A DNA stretch of 64,000 nucleotides from Nevskia sp. Its GTDB lineage: Bacteria > Pseudomonadota > Gammaproteobacteria > Nevskiales > Nevskiaceae. The notes beneath the pieces were generated by a model. That model was not told the DNA's origin, made no database searches, and saw only the letters and a list, made by a program, of their open reading frames with translations. Made by a program: the position numbers and the translations under genes. The stretch is taken from positions 321,400-385,399 of the forward strand of contig NZ_JAKFUM010000006.1 in the NCBI RefSeq assembly GCF_021732705.1. Reading direction: 5' to 3'. Below, piece after piece: positions 27,829 through 36,313 of the stretch. Positions within the stretch are counted from its first letter, which is position 1. Every line of letters begins with the position of its first letter.

Positions 27829-29484
27829 ATGTTTGGAAACTGGGGACGCAAACTGATGTTGCAGGGCCTGCTGGCGCCGGCGCTGGCGCTGCTGACCTTC
27901 GTCGTGCTGTCCGGCGTCGCCTGGCTGCAGCCATCGATCTGGATCGTCGGCGCGGCGCTGGCGGCCGGCGGGCTGGTCGGGATCGCGGTCATCGATCTGC
28001 TGCAGACGCAGCATGCGCTGCTGCGCAATTACCCGATCCTCGCGCACATCCGCTTCTTTCTGGAGTCGATCCGGCCGGAAATGCGGCAGTACTTCGTCGA
28101 GGCCGATGGCGAAGCGACGCCGTTTTCGCGCGAACAGCGCTCGGTGGTCTACCAGCGGGCCAAGAACGTGCTCGACAAGCGCCCATTCGGCACCTTGCTG
28201 AATGTCTACGGCAGCGGCCACGAATGGCTCAACCATTCGCTGGCACCGGTCAAGATCGCGAAGGAAGACAGCGACTTCCGCGTTCTGGTCGGCGGTCCGG
28301 ACTGTCTTCAGCCGTACGCGATCTCGGTGTTCAACATCTCGGCGATGAGCTTCGGCGCACTGTCGGCGAATGCGATCCGGGCGCTGAATCGCGGCGCTGC
28401 GCTCGGCGGCTTCGCCCACGACACCGGCGAAGGCTCGATCAGCCGCTACCACCGGCCGCAGAAGCCGGACGATCCTGCCGGCGACCTGATCTGGGAAATC
28501 GGCAGCGGCTACTTCGGCTGCCGGACGAAGGACGGCGCGTTCGATCCGGAGAAATTCGCTCAGACTGCCGCCGATCCGCAGGTCAGGATGGTCGAGATCA
28601 AGCTGTCGCAGGGCGCCAAGCCCGGCCACGGCGGCGTGCTGCCGGGCGCCAAGGTCACGGCCGAGATCGCGGAGGCGCGCGGTGTCGAGCCGGGGCAGGA
28701 CTGCGTGTCGCCGGCCGCCCATTCGGCGTTCTCGACGCCGCTGGAGCTGGTCGCGTTCATCGCAACGCTGCGCCGGCTGAGTGGCGGCAAGCCGGTCGGC
28801 TTCAAGCTCGCGATCGGCCACCCGTGGGAGTTCCTCGCGATCTGCAAGGCGATGCTCGAGACCGGCATCACGCCGGATTTCATCGTCGTCGACGGCGCCG
28901 AAGGCGGTACCGGGGCGGCGCCGGTGGAGTTCACCGATCATGTCGGCGTGCCGCTGCAGGAAGCGCTGCTGCTGGTGCACAACACGCTGGTCGGGCTGAA
29001 CCTGCGGTCGCGCATCCGCATCGGCGCCAGCGGCAAGATCATCACGGCGTTCGACATTGCCCGGGCGATGGCGATGGGCGCGGACTGGTGCAACTCCGCG
29101 CGCGGTTTCATGTTCGCGCTCGGCTGCGTGCAGTCGCTGAGCTGCCACACCGATCGCTGTCCGACCGGCATCGCCACCCAGCACCCGTTGCGCCAGCGGG
29201 CACTGGTGGTGCCGGACAAGGCCGAGCGCGTGGCCAACTTCCACCGCAACACACGCCATGCGCTGGCCGAGCTGATCGGCGCGGCCGGCCTGTCGACGCC
29301 GCAGGCGCTGAAGCCGCATCACATCGTCCGGCGCGTTTCCGGCAACGAGATCCGCAATCTGCCGATGCTGCACAAATTCCTGAAACCGGGCGAACTGCTG
29401 GACAATCCGGCGGCGCACAAGGTGTTCGAAATCTACTGGCCGATGGCCGCCAGCCACAGCTTTGCCGCCCAACTTCCGCCCTGA
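27829..29484 (+). CDS. Membrane-anchored FMN-binding glutamate-synthase-like protein
   Basis: ATG 27829 gives 551 residues. Two hydrophobic helices at about 13-32 and 37-56 anchor it in the membrane. From about residue 150 a glutamate-synthase-like FMN barrel follows, with FNISAMSFGALSANAIRAL, KPGHGGVLPG, VDGAEGGTGAAP and IGASGKIITAFDIARAMAMGAD. CHTDRCPTGIATQ (about 439-451) matches the cysteine region that binds a 3Fe-4S cluster in GltB. There is no amidotransferase domain, so it is not a full glutamate synthase; the substrate is unknown. It is divergent from the suf regulator, which may fit an Fe-S flavoprotein. Confidence 0.9.
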   Translation: MFGNWGRKLMLQGLLAPALALLTFVVLSGVAWLQPSIWIVGAALAAGGLVGIAVIDLLQTQHALLRNYPILAHIRFFLESIRPEMRQYFVEADGEATPFSREQRSVVYQRAKNVLDKRPFGTLLNVYGSGHEWLNHSLAPVKIAKEDSDFRVLVGGPDCLQPYAISVFNISAMSFGALSANAIRALNRGAALGGFAHDTGEGSISRYHRPQKPDDPAGDLIWEIGSGYFGCRTKDGAFDPEKFAQTAADPQVRMVEIKLSQGAKPGHGGVLPGAKVTAEIAEARGVEPGQDCVSPAAHSAFSTPLELVAFIATLRRLSGGKPVGFKLAIGHPWEFLAICKAMLETGITPDFIVVDGAEGGTGAAPVEFTDHVGVPLQEALLLVHNTLVGLNLRSRIRIGASGKIITAFDIARAMAMGADWCNSARGFMFALGCVQSLSCHTDRCPTGIATQHPLRQRALVVPDKAERVANFHRNTRHALAELIGAAGLSTPQALKPHHIVRRVSGNEIRNLPMLHKFLKPGELLDNPAAHKVFEIYWPMAASHSFAAQLPP

Positions 29485-29537
29485 CCGTTCCGCCACGCAG
29501 GCCACACCTCGCTTCCAATGCTCGATCCGACGCTCCG

Positions 29538-30014
29538 ATGACCGCAGACACGCCGCGCCCGCTGCCCTGGGAAGTCCCGAATCCACACACCCTGCCGGTG
29601 ACGGTGCAGGCTGCCGATACCGATGTCATGGGCCACACCAACAACGTGGTCTATCTGGCCTGGCTGGAGCGGGTGGCGTGGAGTCACACGACGGCGCTCG
29701 GCATGAGCTTCGAGCGCTATGTCGCGCTGAACGCCGGCTGCGTCGCGCGCCGGCACGAGCTCGATTACCTCGCCGCGACCTTTGTCGGCGACGAACTGAT
29801 GCTCGGCACCTGGATTCAGGAAAACGACCAGAAGCTCAGCATGTGGCGCGCCTACCAGATCATCCGCGTGTCCGACGGCCGCACGGTGATGCGCGGCCGC
29901 ACGCTGTGGGTCTGCGTCGACATGAAGACCGGCCGGCCGCGACGCCAGCCGCCGGAGTTCCTGCAGGTCTACCAGCCGGCGGACACCGGCGCCTCAGCCG
30001 AGCCAGACCAGTGA
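29538..30014 (+). CDS. Hotdog-fold acyl-CoA thioesterase (4HBT family)
   Basis: ATG 29538 gives 158 residues. The motif ADTDVMGHTNNVVYLAWLE contains the catalytic aspartate and the GHxNN signature of 4-hydroxybenzoyl-CoA-type thioesterases, which hydrolyse acyl-CoA. The tail is polar and probably disordered. It follows the flavoprotein gene by 53 bases and may be cotranscribed. Its last 21 bases overlap the end of the convergent hydrolase gene. Confidence 0.9.
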   Translation: MTADTPRPLPWEVPNPHTLPVTVQAADTDVMGHTNNVVYLAWLERVAWSHTTALGMSFERYVALNAGCVARRHELDYLAATFVGDELMLGTWIQENDQKLSMWRAYQIIRVSDGRTVMRGRTLWVCVDMKTGRPRRQPPEFLQVYQPADTGASAEPDQ

Positions 30015-30944
30015 CGGCGCCTGCCCGAGCCGGCCGCTGACGATCGCCTTCTGCGCGAATTCCCGACCGAGCGCTTCGGCCAGACCCGGCGGCGGATCGA
30101 CCAGCAGTTCGCTGGCTTCCGACGGCCAGATGCCTTCCGGATCGTGTCCCGCGCCGGGCAGGCGACGCACCCCGGCCGCCTCGATGCGCTGGCGCAGCCT
30201 GGCGATTCGCTTGGCGTTGGCGGCGGCATCGTCGGCCTCGCCGCGCGGGTTGCAGGCGGTGACCAGTGCCCAGTGGGAAGTCACGCCGGCTTCCCGATGC
30301 AGACGGGCATCGGCGTCGGCATCGGCATGACCGATCGCGAGGTCCAGCGGCGTCGGTTCGAAGTTGACCGTGTAGCGTGCTATCCGGTACGCGGCGTGAC
30401 GCTTGGCGTCTTCGAGCAGTGCCCGCAGCTCGACCGCCATTTCCGGCACGCGCTCGTTCATCGAATGGCCGCTGTCGAGCAGGGTCAGGCGCAGCGCGTG
30501 GCTGCGGGCGTAGCGGATCGCGCGATCCGGCGGCACGATGTCGTCGCCCCAGCCGTGGACGATCGTGGTCAGGCGCGGCGGCGTCGGCGGCTCGGCATCC
30601 CAGCCGGGGAAATACAGTGCCGGGGCGATCAGGAACAGCGCGTCCGGCCGCAGATCGCCGACCGCCATCGCCGACACGTACCCGCCCATGCTGGAACCCG
30701 CCAGCACCAGCGTGCGGCGCGCTGTCGGGGCCAGCGCCAGCAGCTCGCGCACGCGCTGGTCCGGGTCCATCGTGTGCCTATAATCCGGACTAAGAACCTG
30801 GAAGCCGCAGCCCTTCGCAACCTCGGCAAGCTGCCGGATCTTCAGGCCCCACGGTCCGCTTTCCTTGCCGTGGGCGAAGACGAACAGGTGGTCGGGCAGG
30901 GGTGCTGGAATCGATCCGGCAGTGGCATCCATCGAAGCAGTCAT
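29994..30944 (-). CDS. Alpha/beta hydrolase fused to a DUF3293-like domain
   Basis: ATG 30944 gives 316 residues; ATG 30932 is also possible. Residues 18-180 form an alpha/beta hydrolase: FVFAHGKESGPWG, the nucleophile elbow GSSMGG (Ser85), GWGDDIVP (acid) and DSGHSM (His160), like YqiA/esterase-type proteins. From about 185 to the end lies a second unit, AYRIARYTVNF, TSHWALVTACNPRG, a GAGHDPEGIWPSE block and a FAQKAIV helix, which resembles the small DUF3293 family. The join near residue 180 has no linker. Both domains are intact, so this looks like a true fusion. The second domain has no known activity. Confidence 0.8.
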   Translation of the reverse strand: MTASMDATAGSIPAPLPDHLFVFAHGKESGPWGLKIRQLAEVAKGCGFQVLSPDYRHTMDPDQRVRELLALAPTARRTLVLAGSSMGGYVSAMAVGDLRPDALFLIAPALYFPGWDAEPPTPPRLTTIVHGWGDDIVPPDRAIRYARSHALRLTLLDSGHSMNERVPEMAVELRALLEDAKRHAAYRIARYTVNFEPTPLDLAIGHADADADARLHREAGVTSHWALVTACNPRGEADDAAANAKRIARLRQRIEAAGVRRLPGAGHDPEGIWPSEASELLVDPPPGLAEALGREFAQKAIVSGRLGQAPSLVWLG

Positions 30945-30966
30945 CGGACATCCATCGGGGCGGCGC

Positions 30967-31272
30967 GTGAAGAAAGACAAACCTGACGACAGCGTAGCCA
31001 AGCCGAAGCCGCGCCGCCGCCGTGATCCGCTCGAAGTGCGTCTGAGCCTCACCTACCGCTTCGGCGACGAGCCGGACGACACGGTGCGGGTGATGGACGA
31101 TCTGCCGGTGCCGATGGTCGATTCCGTGTTCAAGAACCGGGACCGCATCCTGCGCGCGTTCGCGATGACGCTGGTCAAGGCCGGTGCCAGCAAGCCCAAG
31201 GTCGTGCACGAGCTGGTGCCGGGGCTGGGCCTGCTGCGGGCGGCGGCTGGCCGGGTCACCAAGCGCAAGTAG
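30967..31272 (+). CDS. Small basic protein of unknown function
   Basis: GTG 30967 gives 101 residues, beginning with a lysine/arginine-rich stretch (KPKPRRRRDP) followed by a compact alpha/beta-looking region (VRLSLTYRFGDEPDDTVRV). A GGGGCGG run seven bases upstream may serve as ribosome binding site. I do not recognise the family. It is divergent from the fused hydrolase with only 22 bases between start codons, so any promoter lies inside the other gene. The basic start could bind nucleic acid, but nothing shows this directly. Confidence 0.55.
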   Translation: MKKDKPDDSVAKPKPRRRRDPLEVRLSLTYRFGDEPDDTVRVMDDLPVPMVDSVFKNRDRILRAFAMTLVKAGASKPKVVHELVPGLGLLRAAAGRVTKRK

Positions 31273-31281
31273 CGCAGCGAA

Positions 31282-32331
31282 TCAGCCCGGTGTATCGCGC
31301 CAGCGGCTGGGCGCTTCGCCGGTCCAGCGTCGGAACGCGTGGGTGAAGCTCGACGTGTCGGAAAATCCGAGCAGGTAGGTGATCTCGCTGATCGAATGCT
31401 GCGCCTGCCGCAAATAGGACAGCGCCAGCTCGCGGCGGATGTCGTCCAACAGCGTCTTGTAGCTGGTGCCTTCGTCGGCAAGGCGACGCTGCAGGCTGCG
31501 GGCCGACAGATGCAGCGCTTCCGCGGCACGCTCCTGCGACGGTTCGCCGCGCGGCAGCTGCTCGATCAGGATCGCGCGCAGCCGATCGCGGATCGCCTTG
31601 CGGCCGGGGCTCGCGCTCGATTGCTCGCCAAAACGCTGCAGGTAGCGCGCCGCCACCTCATCGTTCTGCCGGGCCAGCTCCGGGTTGGCGAATTCCAGCG
31701 GCTGATCGAAGTCCGCCGCTTTGAACACCAGCATGTTCTCGGTTGCACCAAACGTCACTGGCGCCTTGAACGCGCGCAGCCACGGCTCCGGATTGGCCGG
31801 GATCGGTCGCCGTAGATGCACTTCGAGCGGCGCGTGATCGCGCCGGTACAGCCCGCGGCACAGGCGCACGACGACGAACGCGAAGGCATCGACCGATTCG
31901 GCGATCGGCTCGAAGCCATCGGCCGTGGCGGCGATGCGATAGCGGCAGTGCGCGTCGTCGCAGTCGAAACTCAGCTCCGCGCCGTCGCTGACCACCTTGA
32001 AGTAGCGGATCAGCCGCGCGAACGCTTCGCGCAGCGTGGCGGACGCCGACAGCGAGTAGCCGAGCGCGTGAAAGGTCAGCATGCCGGACTGCCGGGCGAC
32101 GGTCAGCGCGAACGCCGGGTCGCCGGTGGCCTGCACCGCCAGCTGCCACAGGCGATTGGTGCGGGCGACCGGATAGCGCGCGGTGGCGTCGGCCAGCGCG
32201 GCGATGTCGAGCCCGGCGTCGGCGAACAGCTGCGCACTGTCGACCCCGGCCGCGTCGAGCGCCTTGCGGATCGCGCGGGCCCAGCTGGTCAAGGTCGTCG
32301 CGGTCGGCAACTTGTCGGGCGGAGACAACAT
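31282..32331 (-). CDS. AraC-family transcriptional regulator (OruR/arabinose-binding-like type)
   Basis: ATG 32331 gives 349 residues. The N-terminal two thirds match the ligand-binding domain of OruR/ArgR-like AraC regulators (ARQSGMLTFHALGYSLSASATLREA). The C-terminal AraC helix-turn-helix pair is clear: ERAAEALHLSARSLQRRLADE and ISEITYLLGFSDTSSFTHAF, then RRWTGEAPSRWR. It is divergent from the fatty acid desaturase gene, which it probably controls in response to a lipid-related ligand; the ligand is inferred from context. Confidence 0.93.
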   Translation of the reverse strand: MLSPPDKLPTATTLTSWARAIRKALDAAGVDSAQLFADAGLDIAALADATARYPVARTNRLWQLAVQATGDPAFALTVARQSGMLTFHALGYSLSASATLREAFARLIRYFKVVSDGAELSFDCDDAHCRYRIAATADGFEPIAESVDAFAFVVVRLCRGLYRRDHAPLEVHLRRPIPANPEPWLRAFKAPVTFGATENMLVFKAADFDQPLEFANPELARQNDEVAARYLQRFGEQSSASPGRKAIRDRLRAILIEQLPRGEPSQERAAEALHLSARSLQRRLADEGTSYKTLLDDIRRELALSYLRQAQHSISEITYLLGFSDTSSFTHAFRRWTGEAPSRWRDTPG

Positions 32332-32411
32332 CGTGGCGTCGGCGATCAGGCGGGCAGGGCAGGTTGCGGCGAACAATGGCGTGCATCGTAATCCAGCCGA
32401 GGACGACACCC
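32332..32411. promoter_or_regulatory. Divergent control region, AraC regulator and desaturase
   Basis: These 80 bases separate the two divergent start codons and must hold both promoters. GAGGA about nine bases before GTG 32412 is a good ribosome binding site for the desaturase. No direct repeats typical of AraC operators stand out. Confidence 0.4.
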
Positions 32412-33446
32412 GTGACTGCAACTGCAACCCGCGACCCATCGCGCATGACCGACGAACAGAAGGCCGCGCACATCAAGGCCGTGGTCACCGCCGAAGGCCA
32501 GCGCCTGCGCGAGGCCTACCCGATCCTGAAGTCCCAGGATGCGATCGGTGCCGCGATTCTCGCGTTCTCGTGGGCCGGCATCGTCGCCTGCGGCTGGGCC
32601 TACTACGCCGGTCTGCTGTCGGCCTGGCTGTGCATTCCGCTGGTCGCGATCCTCGCGTCGCTGACGCACGAGCTGGAGCACGACCTGATCCACTGGATGT
32701 ACTTCAAGAAGAAGCCGTGGGCGCATCACACGATGATGGCGCTGGTCTGGCTGGCGCGCCCGACCACGATCAACCCGTGGGCGCGGCGCAAGCTGCACTT
32801 CAACCATCACAAGTTCTCGGGCCAGCACAACGACCTCGAAGAACGCGCGATCACCAACGGCGAGCGCTGGGGCTTCAAGCGCCTGCTGATGACCGGCGAC
32901 AACGTGATGTCGGTCAGCCTGCGGATGGGCAAGGTGCCGGCGAACAAGCGGCTGAAGCTGTTTCTGACCGCGGCGGCCGGCTACTTCCCGCTGGGCTGGG
33001 TGCAGATCGGCATCTGGTATGACTTCCTCGGCTTCCACGCGCTGAATGGCGTGGCGGCGGTCGCCGGCACCAGCATCGGCTGGCCGGCGTGGGTGCTCGC
33101 CGTGATGCAGGTGGTGAACTTCCTGACCGTGGCCTGGATCGCGCCGAACGTGCTGCGCAGCTTCTGCCTGCACTTCGTCAGCTCGAACATGCACTACTTC
33201 GGCGACGTCGAGCCGGACAACGAGATGCAGCAGTGCCAGGTGCTGAACACCTGGTGGATGACGCCGTTCCACCTGTTCTGCTTCAACTTCGGCTCGACCC
33301 ACGCGATCCATCATTTCGTGGTGAAGGAGCCGTTCTACATCCGCCAGATGACCGCGCCGGTGGCGCACCGCGTGATGCGCGAGATGGGCGTGCGCTTCAA
33401 CGACATCGGCACCTTCGGCCGCGCCAACCGCTGGGCGCAGGCCTGA
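32412..33446 (+). CDS. Membrane fatty acid desaturase
   Basis: GTG 32412 is chosen for its ribosome binding site; an ATG at 32364 would leave no room for a divergent promoter, and ATG 32445 is a shorter option. The 344-residue protein has hydrophobic stretches at about 46-84 and 220-250 and the three histidine clusters of di-iron membrane desaturases: HELEHDLIH (86-94), HFNHHKFSGQHND (129-141) and HAIHH (297-301). It probably introduces a double bond or hydroxyl into membrane-lipid acyl chains or hydrocarbons. Its stop is four bases from the convergent Gre-like gene. Confidence 0.9.
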   Translation: MTATATRDPSRMTDEQKAAHIKAVVTAEGQRLREAYPILKSQDAIGAAILAFSWAGIVACGWAYYAGLLSAWLCIPLVAILASLTHELEHDLIHWMYFKKKPWAHHTMMALVWLARPTTINPWARRKLHFNHHKFSGQHNDLEERAITNGERWGFKRLLMTGDNVMSVSLRMGKVPANKRLKLFLTAAAGYFPLGWVQIGIWYDFLGFHALNGVAAVAGTSIGWPAWVLAVMQVVNFLTVAWIAPNVLRSFCLHFVSSNMHYFGDVEPDNEMQQCQVLNTWWMTPFHLFCFNFGSTHAIHHFVVKEPFYIRQMTAPVAHRVMREMGVRFNDIGTFGRANRWAQA

Positions 33447-33450
33447 GCCA

Positions 33451-33948
33451 TCAGACCGGCGGGTAGTGGATGGCGGTGATCTCGATGTCGAGATCACCGG
33501 CTGGCCGCCGCCACAGCGCGACCTCGCCGACGCGCAGGCCGATCAGGGCCCGCGCCAGCGGCGAGGTCCAGCTGATCCGCCCGGCGTCCGGATCGGCTTC
33601 GTCCTCGCCGACGATCCGGTAGCGGGTATCGCGGCCGTCGTCGTCGATCACGGTGACGTCGGCCCCGAACGCGACCTTGCCCGGATCGCGCGGCGCCCCC
33701 GCGATCCGCTGCGCGGTGGCAATCCGGGCCTGCAGCCAGCGCAGTTCGCGATCGAGGCCAGCGCGCTGCTGGCGGCGATCGGCCGCATCGGCGGGGATCG
33801 CGGCAATGGCCGCTTCCACGTCGTCGCGTCGCGCCTCGAGCAGCGCCAGCCCGCGCGGCGTCACGTAGTTCGGATGCGGGCTCAGCGGCAGTTCCGGCAG
33901 GTCTTCCGGCTCGTCGCCATCGACTTCCCGGACGTGCGCGCGGCTCAC
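33451..33948 (-). CDS. GreB-like transcript cleavage/elongation factor
   Basis: The 165-residue product has an N-terminal coiled-coil region (YVTPRGLALLEARRDDVEAA onward) and a C-terminal Gre domain with VAFGADVTVIDDDG, RYRIVGEDEADPDAGRIS and SPLARALIGLRVGEVA, closely following GreB. Gre factors insert the coiled coil into the RNA polymerase secondary channel and rescue backtracked complexes. The coiled-coil tip carries ADAADR, so acidic residues are present. An acidic 25-residue N-terminal extension is extra. It overlaps the upstream dienelactone hydrolase gene by four bases. Confidence 0.85.
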   Translation of the reverse strand: MSRAHVREVDGDEPEDLPELPLSPHPNYVTPRGLALLEARRDDVEAAIAAIPADAADRRQQRAGLDRELRWLQARIATAQRIAGAPRDPGKVAFGADVTVIDDDGRDTRYRIVGEDEADPDAGRISWTSPLARALIGLRVGEVALWRRPAGDLDIEITAIHYPPV

Positions 33949-34763
33949 GGTTTGAGCTGCTCGCGCAGGAACGCCAGCGTGCGGTCGAGCGCGGCGCGCG
34001 TCGGCTCGCCGGCTTCGTCGATCAGGTGCGTGGTCAGCACGCTGTGCGCCGGCTTCGGTGCTTTCGGATTGGCGTGGCAGCCGTCGATCTCGATGCCTTC
34101 AAAGGCGTCGCCGAACTCGGCCCGCAGCCGCTCGAAGCGCGCACCCGGGCACATCGGATCGGTGGTGAAACGCAGGCCGAGGATCTTGGCGCCATCGTCG
34201 TCAATCTTTTGATGCGCCGCCGCGAGTTCCGCCGGCGAGGCGTGCAGCCCCGCGGCCTTGCCCGGCAGGCAGAACGGCAGCGACGGCTGCGACAGCACCG
34301 GCGCGATCACCGGCGCGTCGAGCATCATCGCCAGCGCGAAATTGCCGGTCAGGCACATGCCGACCGCGCCGACACCCGGCCCGCCGCATTCGGCATGCGC
34401 CGCGCGCGCCAGCGCCCGCAGCCAGGCGACGATCGGGCTCGATTCGTCGGACGCCAAGACCTTGAATTCCTTGCTGATGCAGGCCCGGGTCAGCGACTGC
34501 ACGACGTACAGCGGCGACATCCGCTTCATCGGCACGCCGAACAGCTGCGGCATCCAGACGCTGAAGCCGGCGTTGGCGACCCGGGTGGCGAAGCCGGCCA
34601 CCTGCGGCGTGATGCCGGGAATCTCGCTCATCACGATCACCGCCGGGCCGGTGCCGCGCCGGAACACCGTGCGGGTTTCGCCGAGCAGGGTCATCGGCGT
34701 GGACAGGAAGCCGGGAACGGCGGGCAGGGTGTCGGCGAAGGTGTCGGCGAAGGTGTCGGGCAT
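33945..34763 (-). CDS. Dienelactone hydrolase family protein
   Basis: The 272-residue alpha/beta hydrolase has a likely nucleophile in GAVGMCLTGNFAL, an acid in FTTDPMCPG and a histidine in KPAHSVLT. Cys as nucleophile is typical of dienelactone hydrolases, which open lactone rings in aromatic degradation, though many homologues have other esterase roles. The N-terminus holds a short tandem repeat (DTFADTFADT) encoded by 12-base repeats. It overlaps the gre gene (ATGA) and begins six bases after the GST gene, so the three form an operon. Confidence 0.85.
   Translation of the reverse strand: MPDTFADTFADTLPAVPGFLSTPMTLLGETRTVFRRGTGPAVIVMSEIPGITPQVAGFATRVANAGFSVWMPQLFGVPMKRMSPLYVVQSLTRACISKEFKVLASDESSPIVAWLRALARAAHAECGGPGVGAVGMCLTGNFALAMMLDAPVIAPVLSQPSLPFCLPGKAAGLHASPAELAAAHQKIDDDGAKILGLRFTTDPMCPGARFERLRAEFGDAFEGIEIDGCHANPKAPKPAHSVLTTHLIDEAGEPTRAALDRTLAFLREQLKP
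34729..34759. repeat. 12-base tandem repeat inside the hydrolase start
   Basis: GTGTCGGCGAAG is present twice in perfect tandem (34729-34740, 34741-34752) and a third partial copy follows to 34759. It encodes the DTFADTFADT segment at the very N-terminus. The unit is a multiple of three, so slippage would alter length without shifting the frame. Confidence 0.8.
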
Positions 34764-34769
34764 CGTCGT

Positions 34770-35441
34770 TCAGCTCAGCAGGGCAAACGGTCCGCCGACT
34801 TCCAGCGCCTTCTTGTACGCCGGACGGGCTTCGATCCTGGCAAGGAACGCGGCGATGTTCGGGAAGCCGCTGGCGGCCCCGCCGCGCGACATCGCCGCCT
34901 GCAGCGGAAAGCTCATGATGATGTCGGCGGCGGTCAGGTCGTGGCCGACGAACCAGCCGGTCTTGCCGAGTTCGGCCTCGATCATCGTCAGGTTCTGCTT
35001 CAGGTTCGGATCGATGTAGGCCTGACCGACGCCGCCGGCGATGGCCTTGGCGATCGGGCGGATCAGCCACGGCGTCGGTGGTCGGGTGGTGGCGGTGAAG
35101 ATCAGCTTCATCACCAGCAGCGGCATGATCGAGCCTTCGGCGTAGTGCAGCCAGTAGCGCAGGCGCCGATGCTCGGGTGTGCCGGCGGCGGGCATCAGGC
35201 GGCCGTTGCCATGGCGCTCGAGGATGTCCTCGATGATCGCGCCGGTTTCGGCAATGACCTCGCCATCATCGGTGATCACCGGCGACTTGCCGAGCGGGTG
35301 CACGGCCTTCAGTTCCGGCGGCGCCAGCTTGGTCTTCGGATCGCGCAGGTAGCGCTTGACGCTGTACGGCACGCCCAGTTCCTCGAGCAGCCACAGGATG
35401 CGTTGCGAGCGGGAGTTTTCGAGGTGGTGGACAACGATCAT
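34770..35441 (-). CDS. Glutathione S-transferase family protein
   Basis: ATG 35441 gives 223 residues. The N-terminal thioredoxin-like domain starts MIVVHHLENSRSQRILWLL with the catalytic-region serine, followed by HPLGKSPVI (cis-Pro) and the glutathione-contact ETGAIIEDI. The C-terminal helical domain has FVGHDLTAADI, the conserved N-capping box. It probably conjugates or reduces small electrophiles. It is the first gene of a likely GST-hydrolase-gre operon. Confidence 0.93.
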   Translation of the reverse strand: MIVVHHLENSRSQRILWLLEELGVPYSVKRYLRDPKTKLAPPELKAVHPLGKSPVITDDGEVIAETGAIIEDILERHGNGRLMPAAGTPEHRRLRYWLHYAEGSIMPLLVMKLIFTATTRPPTPWLIRPIAKAIAGGVGQAYIDPNLKQNLTMIEAELGKTGWFVGHDLTAADIIMSFPLQAAMSRGGAASGFPNIAAFLARIEARPAYKKALEVGGPFALLS

Positions 35442-35555
35442 GGCGGCAGGCGAATGGGGAACGAGGCGGCAGGGTAACGGCTGGCTGCATCCGGCGGCGA
35501 GCCCCGATGCATCCAAAGCCCGAACGACCCCCGAAATTCCAACCCGGAGCCCGAG

Positions 35556-36284
35556 ATGAAACGAATCGCCGTGACCCTGCTCGTATCAACGATGACGGCG
35601 ATGACCGCCGGCTGCGATGCCTCCGACGACAGCGCCCGGCGGCGCGAGCACGTCGAGGCCGGACATCGCGAGTCGTCCGGTCATCGGCCGCATCGCGGCC
35701 ACCACGGCTTCTTCGCCGCCGGCGATGGCGCGATCGACATGCAGGGCGATGTCGTGGTGATTCGCGCCGGCGGTCAGGATGGCGATGCGGAAGTCTCGCC
35801 GGACGGCGCGCTGCGCATCGACGGCGACGCGGTGGAACTGACCGCCGAAGGCCGCAGCGCGCTGAAAGCCTACGATGCCGCCGCCGTCGCGATTCGCCAG
35901 CACGCGATCGCGGTGGGCCGCGCCGGCGCCGAGTTCGGCATCGACACGCTGAAGAACGTCGTCGGCGGCTTGATCGACGGCACGGTCGAGCAGGCCGGCG
36001 ACAAGGCCCGGGAAGGGGCGCTTGATCTGGTGACCAACGCGCGCGACCTCTGCGGACGGCTGCAGGCGATGGTGACCGCGCAGGCCGCCGCCGCCGCCGC
36101 CGTGGCCGAATTCCGGCCGTTCGCGGTGATCGACCAGGATCAGGTCACCGAGTGCTACGACGAACTCGATGAGGCCCGGCGCGACCAGGCCCGCGAACTG
36201 GGCCGGAAGTTGCCGCCGGAGCCGCCGCAGGCGCCGGAAGCGCCGTCAGCTCCCGAACTGCCGCCGGCTGCCACTCGCGGCTGA
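35556..36284 (+). CDS. Putative lipoprotein, DUF2884 (YggN)-like
   Basis: The 242-residue product has a signal peptide ending in a weak lipobox (MTAGC, Cys20), then a His/Arg-rich stretch, then a repetitive-looking beta segment (VSPDGALRIDGDAVELTAEGR) followed by helices. That order resembles DUF2884/YggN periplasmic proteins of unknown function. The C-terminus is a Pro/Ala/Glu-rich tail. It stands alone, divergent from the GST gene and convergent with the histidine kinase gene. Confidence 0.7.
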   Translation: MKRIAVTLLVSTMTAMTAGCDASDDSARRREHVEAGHRESSGHRPHRGHHGFFAAGDGAIDMQGDVVVIRAGGQDGDAEVSPDGALRIDGDAVELTAEGRSALKAYDAAAVAIRQHAIAVGRAGAEFGIDTLKNVVGGLIDGTVEQAGDKAREGALDLVTNARDLCGRLQAMVTAQAAAAAAVAEFRPFAVIDQDQVTECYDELDEARRDQARELGRKLPPEPPQAPEAPSAPELPPAATRG

Positions 36285-36313
36285 GCGCAGCCGGGGTCGA
36301 TTGCGGCGGCCGG

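Noticed and set aside
30779..30784. Perfect TATAAT on the plus strand
   Set aside because: It lies inside the hydrolase coding region, about 180 bases before the next plus-strand gene, without a good -35 box. It is mentioned only as a weak possibility.
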